Below, piece after piece: positions 1 to 5,313 of a stretch of 5,313 nt of DNA. Made by a program: the position numbers and the translations under genes. The notes under the pieces are model-generated. The model was not told where the DNA came from, did no database searches, and was given only the letters and a program-made list of their open reading frames with translations. Within the stretch, counting starts at the first letter, position 1, and each line of letters starts with the position of its first letter. The stretch spans positions 1 to 5,313 of the forward strand of contig CAMFKK010000204.1 of assembly GCA_945957225.1 (NCBI GenBank). The letters are read 5' to 3'. Source of the stretch: an uncultured Sphingobacteriia bacterium. Its GTDB lineage: Bacteria > Bacteroidota > Bacteroidia > Chitinophagales > Chitinophagaceae.

Positions 1-789
1 ACCCAAGGGTGCATCTGGATTAGGTAAACCATATAATTCATTCTTACCATTACGCAAACGCAGGCTAAACGCCGATACTTTTTGCCAGATGGCTCTTGGC
101 AACCAATTGATTTTGGAACTAAATACATCGGCCGGCCGGCCCATCATAAATTTTGGCACTATCCAATACCCCCTTCTCCAGCTCATGTCTACGCTTTTGG
201 CTACCCTACTGCTTTCTACCGCAACATCACAGGCAGAATTTCCTCCTCCAATAACCAATACCCTTTTGTCTGCAAATCTTTTAAAGCGCTTGACAACATG
301 TGAATGAATAAATTCTCCCTCAAAAGTTCCTGGATACTCGGGCATTCTTGGTTGCCAATGGTGACCATTACAAACAGCCAAAGCATCAAAAACGTTGGTA
401 CTTGTGGCTCCATACCTTTCTATTGTCACTATCCATTTACCCTCTAAGCTGCGCTCACAAGATTTGACCAAGGTTTGAAACTGAATATGCGGATACAAAT
501 TAAATTGACGAGCATAAGCCTGAAAATAATCTGCCAACTGTTTGTGTCCTGGATAATCCGGATAGTCTTCCGGCATAGAAAAATCATCGTACTGGCTAAA
601 GTCTTTGGAAGAGATAATATGTGTTGTTTCAAAAACTGAGGAATGACTCTCTTCTTCAGTGAATACCCAGTTTCCCCCTACTTCTTTGCCAAAATCATAT
701 ACTGTTACTTTCAGTCCTGCGTCAAGCAGATTTTTGGCTGCAGTAATTCCCGAGGGCCCCGCCCCAATAACACAGACCTCCTGGCTCAT
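1..789 (-). CDS. Flavin-containing monooxygenase-like NAD(P)/FAD-dependent oxidoreductase, 3' end missing
   Basis: The frame starting at ATG 789-787 (MSQEVCVIGAGPSG...) is open for 263 codons to the window edge, so the C-terminal part is missing; class B flavoprotein monooxygenases usually have about 430-500 residues. Seen: an FAD Rossmann motif GAGPSG at residues 9-14, a GGNW segment at 38-41 as in FMOs, YPGHKQLADYFQAYA at 79-93 (the usual YPSHxxxxxYLxxYA region), an FMO-type FxGxxxH stretch at 156-162, and a second Rossmann motif GGGNSACD at 181-188 for NADPH. Family knowledge: such enzymes use NADPH and O2 through a C4a-peroxyflavin to oxygenate N, S or carbonyl groups, usually in the cytosol. 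The substrate cannot be told from sequence. The start is 11 bp after the stop of the upstream secreted-protein gene, suggesting co-transcription. There is no Shine-Dalgarno sequence. The last position of the FMO signature (residue 166) is Val rather than Tyr or Phe. Confidence 0.88.
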   Translation of the reverse strand, partial: MSQEVCVIGAGPSGITAAKNLLDAGLKVTVYDFGKEVGGNWVFTEEESHSSVFETTHIISSKDFSQYDDFSMPEDYPDYPGHKQLADYFQAYARQFNLYPHIQFQTLVKSCERSLEGKWIVTIERYGATSTNVFDALAVCNGHHWQPRMPEYPGTFEGEFIHSHVVKRFKRFADKRVLVIGGGNSACDVAVESSRVAKSVDMSWRRGYWIVPKFMMGRPADVFSSKINWLPRAIWQKVSAFSLRLRNGKNELYGLPNPDAPLG

Positions 790-800
790 ACGCTGAAGGA

Positions 801-1391
801 TTATTGTTTCTTGAATTCAAAACTGCGAATCACTTTAAATTTCTGGGAACCATTTTCACCAGGCATTACTCGGTATTGTAGTTGACGAACCATGCCTGTT
901 GGAACAAACTTGGTACTATCTATTTGTTGGTAAATGGGAAATCTGCGCATAAGGTTTCCTTCCATTAAGGAATATTCATCAAAACCTCGGTAACCAATTC
1001 TTAACTTAGGGTCATCTAAAATATCTGGGAAACCAATGGGTCCAATGGTCTCATTCTTTTCAGAATAAATCCCTATTACTTTCCCAAAATTGGCTTCAGC
1101 ACCTGTAAAAATATACATGACAAGGTCTGGAAACCCATCGTTATTTACATCATCCGTTTCTGCCGATTTGATTCTTCCTTTGATTTCAAAACTTACTTCA
1201 CGAGCGTCTTTTTCAAAACCTATGGGGGTAATGGTAACTGTATTTTTTTCTGGGCTTTTGTTATTACAGTAAACACGATAACCGGCTTTGGCCACTTTTA
1301 ATGTGGAATCATATTTTTTAAACTGAGCTTCTGATTTAAAACCAAAGCCCACCAAAAGCAACAGACAAACAAGGATTCTTTTCAACAACAT
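801..1391 (-). CDS. Secreted protein resembling PliI-family lysozyme inhibitors
   Basis: This 196-residue protein starts at ATG 1391-1389 and ends with TAA. Residues 1-22 form a clear Sec signal peptide: KR at 4-5, a Leu/Val-rich core, and probable cleavage SEA|QF after residue 22. There is no lipobox Cys, so it is likely periplasmic or secreted. Residues 81-89 hold an acidic DxNxDGxxD loop (D81, N83, D85, G86, D89), of the kind seen in calcium-binding and FG-GAP/VCBS-like proteins. It is followed by NFGKVIGIYS at 101-110, then GYRGFDEY at 133-140 and RRFPIYQ at 149-155, with PTGMVRQLQY at 164-173. From memory, this order (D-x-N/D-x-DG loop, GxxxGY-like strand, GYxGxDE, RRFPxY, PTGxxRQ) matches periplasmic inhibitors of invertebrate-type lysozyme (PliI). 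The family call is tentative. It lies 37 bp after icmF and 11 bp before the monooxygenase gene, probably in one transcript. Its start context is A/T-rich and lacks a Shine-Dalgarno sequence. Confidence 0.8.
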   Translation of the reverse strand: MLLKRILVCLLLLVGFGFKSEAQFKKYDSTLKVAKAGYRVYCNNKSPEKNTVTITPIGFEKDAREVSFEIKGRIKSAETDDVNNDGFPDLVMYIFTGAEANFGKVIGIYSEKNETIGPIGFPDILDDPKLRIGYRGFDEYSLMEGNLMRRFPIYQQIDSTKFVPTGMVRQLQYRVMPGENGSQKFKVIRSFEFKKQ

Positions 1392-1428
1392 AGTATTTAA
1401 TTAAGCGGGCTTCAAGATAGCCATTTTG

Positions 1429-4400
1429 CTACATATTTCTCCGATACTGTCCACCCACTTGGTATAAAGCATGGGTAATCTGACCCAAGGAACAATATTT
1501 AACCGTTTCCATCAGTTCCGCAAATAGATTACCGTTTTGCAAGGCCACCATTTTGAGTTGGTCCAAAGCTGCCTGATTTTTGGCTGCATTGCGTTTCCAA
1601 AACAATTGAAGATTCTGAATTTGCTGTTCTTTTTCCTCTGTAGTAGAACGGATTACTTCACCGGGCAAAATGGTGGGACTACCTTTCTTATTCAAGAAGG
1701 TATTTACCCCAACAATGGGTAATTCACCCGTATGTTTTAAGGTTTCATAATGCAGGCTTTCTTCCTGAATCTTGTTGCGCTGATACATTCTTTCCATTGC
1801 ACCTAATACGCCACCTCTTTCTGTTATCCTATCAAATTCTATCAATACTGCTTCCTCCACTAAGTCTGTCAATTCCTCAATTAAGAAACTGCCCTGATTG
1901 GGGTTCTCTGATTTTGCCGTACCCAATTCTCGGTTGATGATCAATTGTATGGCCATGGCCCTGCGTACACTTTCTTCTGTTGGTGTAGTAATGGCTTCAT
2001 CATAGGCATTGGTATGCAAACTATTGCAGTTGTCATAGATGGCATAGAGTGCTTGCAGGGTGGTACGTATATCATTAAAATCAATCTCCTGAGCGTGTAA
2101 ACTTCTACCTGAGGTTTGAATATGATATTTGAGTTTTTGTGAACGGTCATTACCCTTATAGAGTTGCTTCATGGCTTTGGCCCAAATTCTTCTTGCAACA
2201 CGGCCAATTACGCTATATTCTGCATCCATACCATTGCTAAAAAAGAAAGATAGATTGGGTGCAAAATCATCAATATGCATACCCCTACTTAGGTAATACT
2301 CTACATAGGTAAATCCATTACTCAAGGTAAATGCCAACTGGGTAATGGGGTTGGCTCCAGCTTCAGCAATATGATAGCCACTGATACTTACACTATAAAA
2401 ATTGCGCACTTTCTGTTCAATAAAATAGGATTGTACATCACCCATCAATTTGAGGGCAAATTCCGTAGAGAAGATACAAGTGTTTTGGGCCTGGTCTTCT
2501 TTTAAAATATCGGCCTGTACGGTACCCCTAACTTGGGTCAGGGCTTGAGCTTTTAATTGTTGGTAAATCTCTGCAGGTAAAACCTCGTCTCCACTGACAC
2601 CCAATAATTTTAATCCCAATCCATTATTTCCTTCTGGCAATCTTTCTGGAGAAGCCGGGTTATAATAAATGGGTCTTGGACTATTCTTGAATTTTTGTTC
2701 TAAATAAGTGTTTACCTGAGGCCATAATTGGTTTTCGGTAATATATTTTTCACAGAGCTGGTCAATGGCCGCATTCATGAAAAAAGCCAAAACAATGGGT
2801 GCAGGCCCATTGATGGTCATACTCACCGATGTCTTGGGATCACAGAGGTCAAATCCGCTATAGAGTTTTTTGGCATCATCCACAGTGGCAATACTTACAC
2901 CACTATTCCCAACTTTACCATAGATATCTGGTCTTGGCGCAGGGTCTTCTCCATAAAGGGTTACACTGTCAAAAGCTGTTGACAATCTAATAGCTGGTTG
3001 ACCCAGTGATACATAGTGAAAACGTTTATTGGTTCTCTCTGGACCACCCTCTCCGGCAAACATACGTGTAGGGTCTTCCCCCTGACGCTTTAGTTCAAAT
3101 ACTCCTGCGGTATAGGGAAATTCACCAGGTACATTTTCTTGTAATTGCCATTGCAACAAATCTCCCCAGTCTTGGTACTTGGGTAGTAAAATTTTTGGAA
3201 TGCGCGTACCACTCAAAGACTGTCCCGTCAATGCCAGTTTGAGGGTTTTATCCCTTACTTGATATTTTAAATAATCTGCCTGATATTTTTGTTGCAACAA
3301 TGGCCAAGCTTCTATCAATGCTTTATTGGAGGAATCAATTTTTGCAACAATATGGTTTTTCAAATTTTCTAAAAAGGCCAATTGATCTGCTTGGTCAAAG
3401 GGCTTTTCAGTTTGCAAGGTTTTGATGGTTCCAGCAATTTGATACCATTTTGAAGCTAGTGCAGATTGCTCTTTTACCCATGCATCATATTCCCTATTTT
3501 TATCTGCTATTTCAGTTAAGTACCTTACTCTTTTTGGAGGAATAATTTGTGATTGAGTAGTAGTAGCATGTTCTCTATCTTGTTTAAACAATACCGTACT
3601 TGTTTCTCCAAAATTCAATCCAGTCTTGGTTTCCAAAACAGAAATCACTCGCTCAAATAATTCATTAACACCAGTATCATTGAACTGAGAAGCAATGGTA
3701 CCTACAATGGGTAATTCACTGTCTTTAGCCGTCCAAAGATTGTGGTTACGTTTGAATTGTTTGCGTACATCGTGCAGGGCATCCAATGCTCCTGCTTTGT
3801 CAAACTTGTTAATACAAACCAAGTCTGCATAGTCCAACATATTTATTTTCTCCAATTGTGATGCGGCACCATATTCTGGTGTCATCACATACAAACTGGC
3901 ATCACAATAATCCAAGATACTGGCATCGCTTTGGCCCACACCAGCAGTTTCTAAAATAATCAAGTCAAAGTCCATGGCTTTACAGGCATCAATGGCTTCT
4001 TGCAAATAGGCACTCAATGCGGTATTATCGTCTCTAGTTGCCATGCTGCGCATATAGGCCCTTGGATGAGAAATGGCATTCATCCTGATTCTATCGCCCA
4101 AAAGGGCACCCCCGGTTTTTTTCTTGGATGGGTCAACGGATACTACTGCTATGGTCTTACTCTCATAATAGTGCAAAAACCTACGTACCATTTCATCGGT
4201 CACTGAACTCTTACCCGCTCCACCGGTACCTGTAATACCCAATACCGGAATTTTTTTATCGGTCTTTTGCAAATCATTCGTTGCAACTGCATTTTCTGCA
4301 TTGCTGATCTGGCGGGCAATTTTGCGAATATCTTTAGCCTGAACCATGGTCATTGGCTTCTCTAACTGGGCTTTGACAGGAAGGGCAAAATCACAATGTT

Positions 4401-4575
4401 TTATCAGGTCTTCAATCATGCCCTCTAAACCCATTTGCCTACCATCGTCAGGACTATATATGCGGGTAATTCCATATTGGTGCAATAACCTGATTTCTTC
4501 GGGTAAAATAGTACCTCCACCTCCGCCAAATATTTTAATATGGCTACATCCATTCTGGTCAAGTAAGTCTTTCAT
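1429..4575 (-). CDS. icmF: Fused isobutyryl-CoA mutase IcmF, main part after the internal TAG (G-protein chaperone and mutase domains)
   Basis: This 1048-residue frame begins at ATG 4575-4573, 12 nt after the TAG, and continues the upstream frame exactly. Domains in order: the end of the B12-binding fold with IFGGGGG (15-21); a MeaB/ArgK-like GTPase with Walker A GTGGAGKS (116-123), switch segment DPSKKKTGGALLGDR (148-162), ETAGVGQSD (209-217) and NKFD (256-259); a linker; then the methylmalonyl-CoA-mutase-type TIM barrel with EDPTRMFAGEGGPERTN (500-516), SMTINGPAP (585-593) and SISGYHIAEAGANP (729-742). Gln697, just before NT, takes the position of Arg207 in methylmalonyl-CoA mutase, which favours isobutyryl/butyryl-CoA over methylmalonyl-CoA. 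The C-terminus GGQYRRNM is typical of IcmF. Known role: adenosylcobalamin-dependent rearrangement of isobutyryl-CoA and butyryl-CoA, with GTP-dependent cofactor loading by the internal chaperone. The active ATG is probably not a natural start, because it lies inside the B12 domain and has no Shine-Dalgarno sequence. Confidence 0.93.
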   Translation of the reverse strand: MKDLLDQNGCSHIKIFGGGGGTILPEEIRLLHQYGITRIYSPDDGRQMGLEGMIEDLIKHCDFALPVKAQLEKPMTMVQAKDIRKIARQISNAENAVATNDLQKTDKKIPVLGITGTGGAGKSSVTDEMVRRFLHYYESKTIAVVSVDPSKKKTGGALLGDRIRMNAISHPRAYMRSMATRDDNTALSAYLQEAIDACKAMDFDLIILETAGVGQSDASILDYCDASLYVMTPEYGAASQLEKINMLDYADLVCINKFDKAGALDALHDVRKQFKRNHNLWTAKDSELPIVGTIASQFNDTGVNELFERVISVLETKTGLNFGETSTVLFKQDREHATTTQSQIIPPKRVRYLTEIADKNREYDAWVKEQSALASKWYQIAGTIKTLQTEKPFDQADQLAFLENLKNHIVAKIDSSNKALIEAWPLLQQKYQADYLKYQVRDKTLKLALTGQSLSGTRIPKILLPKYQDWGDLLQWQLQENVPGEFPYTAGVFELKRQGEDPTRMFAGEGGPERTNKRFHYVSLGQPAIRLSTAFDSVTLYGEDPAPRPDIYGKVGNSGVSIATVDDAKKLYSGFDLCDPKTSVSMTINGPAPIVLAFFMNAAIDQLCEKYITENQLWPQVNTYLEQKFKNSPRPIYYNPASPERLPEGNNGLGLKLLGVSGDEVLPAEIYQQLKAQALTQVRGTVQADILKEDQAQNTCIFSTEFALKLMGDVQSYFIEQKVRNFYSVSISGYHIAEAGANPITQLAFTLSNGFTYVEYYLSRGMHIDDFAPNLSFFFSNGMDAEYSVIGRVARRIWAKAMKQLYKGNDRSQKLKYHIQTSGRSLHAQEIDFNDIRTTLQALYAIYDNCNSLHTNAYDEAITTPTEESVRRAMAIQLIINRELGTAKSENPNQGSFLIEELTDLVEEAVLIEFDRITERGGVLGAMERMYQRNKIQEESLHYETLKHTGELPIVGVNTFLNKKGSPTILPGEVIRSTTEEKEQQIQNLQLFWKRNAAKNQAALDQLKMVALQNGNLFAELMETVKYCSLGQITHALYQVGGQYRRNM

Positions 4576-4587
4576 GTATTGAAAAAA

Positions 4588-4590
4588 CTA
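4588..4590 (-). other. In-frame amber (TAG) codon inside icmF
   Basis: On the minus strand the sequence reads GGT GGG CAC GTA TAG TTT TTT CAA TAC ATG, i.e. G-G-H-V-stop-F-F-Q-Y-M. From memory, IcmF proteins read GGHVEYFKYM or similar here, so the stop sits at a Glu codon. One G-to-T change (GAG to TAG) explains it. The frame is intact on both sides and no base is inserted or lost. Confidence 0.95.
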
Positions 4591-4809
4591 TACGTGCCCA
4601 CCCTGATAAGAAGTAATGGCAATGCCTTGAGCGTCTTCTTCAATGGCACATTCTACTATTTCTAAAACACTTCTATTATGTCCTAAATGAATAATTTCTG
4701 CTCCCTTGCTTTGCAAAATCCTACGCATGATATTAATGGCGGCATCATGACCGTCAAAAAGGCTGGCAGCAGTTACAATTCTGATCTTATGCTGTGGGGT
4801 ATATGACAT
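4588..4809 (-). pseudogene. icmF: N-terminal part of IcmF: first half of the B12-binding domain, ending at an in-frame TAG
   Basis: The chosen start, ATG 4809-4807, gives 73 residues (MSYTPQHKIRIVTAASLF...) and then TAG. Residues 19-21 are the DGH of the DxHxxG-type cobalamin motif, with His21 the expected lower axial cobalt ligand. TSYQGGHV (66-73) corresponds to the SxL-like loop, and the second glycine motif lies beyond the stop in the main part. The fragment therefore holds only the first strands of the Rossmann-like fold and should not bind B12 alone. An upstream in-frame ATG at 4851 would add 14 residues (MPANLYFWGSRITV) that do not look like IcmF and overlap a promoter-like box, so 4809 is preferred. 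Read through the TAG, the protein would be 1126 positions long, close to normal for IcmF (roughly 1090-1130). The antiporter gene ends 62 bp upstream on the same strand. Whether the gene is truly broken, misread or suppressed is not decided here. Confidence 0.85.
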
Positions 4810-4828
4810 TACTGTAATTCTTGAACCC

Positions 4829-4836
4829 CAAAAATA
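4829..4836 (-). promoter_or_regulatory. Possible Bacteroidota -7 box (TATTTTTG) upstream of icmF
   Basis: Read on the minus strand, TATTTTTG fits the Bacteroidota consensus TAnnTTTG exactly. Its 3' G is 19 bases upstream of the A of the preferred icmF start at 4809, which would give a very short leader. No TTTG-type -33 element is visible at the usual distance upstream. In AT-rich DNA such an octamer can occur by chance. If real, icmF has its own promoter in addition to any read-through from the antiporter gene. Confidence 0.3.
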
Positions 4837-4855
4837 CAGGTTTGCGGGCAATTGT

Positions 4856-4867
4856 TAACGGTCGTTA
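4856..4867. promoter_or_regulatory. Short palindrome TAACG-GT-CGTTA between the antiporter gene and icmF
   Basis: Two perfect 5-bp arms flank a 2-bp centre, 4 bases after the antiporter stop codon and about 20 bp upstream of the TATTTTTG box, where a -33 element would lie. The form (inverted TAACG arms) resembles operators bound by dimeric repressors such as TetR-type regulators. It is too short and lacks a T-run, so it is not a convincing terminator. The arms are short enough to arise by chance. Confidence 0.2.
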
Positions 4868-4871
4868 GTTT

Positions 4872-5277
4872 TTATTCTGGTTGAATGTCAGATTCTGGTG
4901 CAGGATCTATCACAGGTTTTTGAAACATTAATCCAATCATCATGATTAGGGCACATAAAATAATTACTTGTATAATTAAAGACCTATTGGCAAGGGATGC
5001 CACTTGTGTAGCGGGAATTGACAAAAACAAAAGAATGGTGATAAGCCCCCTTGGCGCTAAAAAAATTAATGGTCTTACAGAATAACCAAAGAGTTTTAGA
5101 CTGATAAATCTTAACAAAAATATAGCTGCTACAATACCCATTGCCCAACTAATGGTGGACAGATTTAGGAGTTCTGCCGATTCAATTAAAAATCCAAATA
5201 GTAAAAAGAACAGGGACCGAATCATAAAAGTAATTTCGGTAATCAACTCTTGAAACTTATTCACTTCATGCTGAAGG
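4872..5277 (-). CDS. Cation:proton antiporter (CPA family), C-terminal 134 residues only
   Basis: The genuine part of this frame encodes 134 residues, from LQHEVNKFQELITEI to the TAA at 4874-4872; its 5' part lies beyond the contig end. It contains about four membrane segments: roughly residues 16-33 (FMIRSLFFLLFGFLIE), 41-63 (WAMGIVAAIFLLRFISLKLF), 70-90 (LIFLAPRGLITILLFLSIP) and 99-118 (SLIIQVIILCALIMMIGLMF), then a short acidic, proline-containing cytoplasmic tail. The EITFMIRSLFFLLFG helix and the LAPRGLITILLF helix are typical of the last helices of bacterial Na+/H+ or K+/H+ exchangers of the CPA superfamily, inner-membrane proteins that exchange monovalent cations for protons. Subfamily and ion cannot be assigned from this fragment. 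The frame appears to continue to an ATG at 5306, but those first ten residues (MGSEMCIRDS) are translated from sequencing adapter and must be removed. icmF follows 62 bp downstream. Confidence 0.85.
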
Positions 5278-5311
5278 CTGTCTCTTATACACATCTCCGA
5301 GCCCACGAGAC
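5278..5311 (+). other. Illumina Nextera transposase adapter left at the contig end (not genomic)
   Basis: Positions 5278-5296 are CTGTCTCTTATACACATCT, the 19-bp Tn5 mosaic end in read-through orientation, followed by CCGAGCCCACGAGAC (5297-5311), the Nextera read-2 side adapter. The match is complete over 34 bases. The final CG at 5312-5313 would be the first two bases of an i7 index. True insert sequence therefore ends at 5277. Confidence 0.98.
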
Positions 5312-5313
5312 CG

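Noticed and set aside
129..142. GC-rich run CGGCCGGCCGGCCC in AT-rich DNA, a possible inserted site or regulatory palindrome
   Set aside because: It lies inside the monooxygenase gene and encodes GRPAD in frame within a plausible VPKFMMGRPADVF segment, so ordinary coding explains it.
643..885. Plus-strand open frame crossing the monooxygenase start and the end of the secreted-protein gene
   Set aside because: It runs antisense to two well-supported minus-strand genes and its translation shows no recognisable domain. The other short plus-strand frames in the window are the same kind of shadow.
1392..1428. AAGCCCGCTT and TTAATTAA as a terminator between icmF and the secreted-protein gene
   Set aside because: The arms are only 4 bp with a 2-base loop and no T-run follows; this does not form a credible intrinsic terminator.
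4576..4590. Programmed frameshift at the TTTTTT run after the internal TAG
   Set aside because: Both parts of icmF are in the same frame, so no frameshift is needed; only the stop codon interrupts it.
4810..4851. ATG at 4851 as the start of the IcmF N-terminal part
   Set aside because: The extra residues MPANLYFWGSRITV do not resemble IcmF N-termini, and the stretch overlaps the promoter-like TATTTTTG box. The internal ATG at 4809 gives MSYTPQHKIRIVTAASLFDGHD, which begins where the family usually does.

Overview
This window looks like the end of a metagenomic or draft contig from a Bacteroidota bacterium, probably of the Chitinophagaceae or Sediminibacterium type. The reasons are AT-rich DNA, gene starts without Shine-Dalgarno sequences, a TAnnTTTG-like promoter box, a typical '...A-Q' signal peptide cleavage site, and protein sequences that read like those of that group. 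The lineage is an inference from recalled family sequences; no search was run.

All genes lie on the minus strand in one tight directon. In transcription order: (1) the last 134 residues of a CPA-type cation:proton antiporter (5276-4872); (2) icmF, encoding the fused isobutyryl-CoA mutase, interrupted by one in-frame TAG at 4588-4590 (N-terminal part 4809-4588, main part 4575-1429); (3) a secreted protein of about 196 residues resembling the PliI family of lysozyme inhibitors (1391-801); (4) the first 263 residues of a flavin-containing monooxygenase-like protein, which runs off the left edge (789-1). The gaps are 62, 37 and 11 bp. No RNA gene, mobile element, CRISPR array or convincing terminator is visible.

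IcmF is the metabolic centre: an adenosylcobalamin enzyme with its own G-protein chaperone, interconverting isobutyryl-CoA and butyryl-CoA or related acyl-CoAs. The other three genes have no evident pathway link to it, and their grouping may only reflect shared transcription.

Two points matter to any user of this sequence. First, positions 5278-5311 are Illumina Nextera adapter, not genome, so an apparent start codon at 5306 is an artefact. Second, the amber codon replaces what I recall as a conserved Glu codon in the B12-binding domain, and the reading frame is otherwise intact across it. It could be a sequencing error, a recent nonsense mutation, or a read-through or reinitiation site. I did not find evidence for an undescribed biological system.
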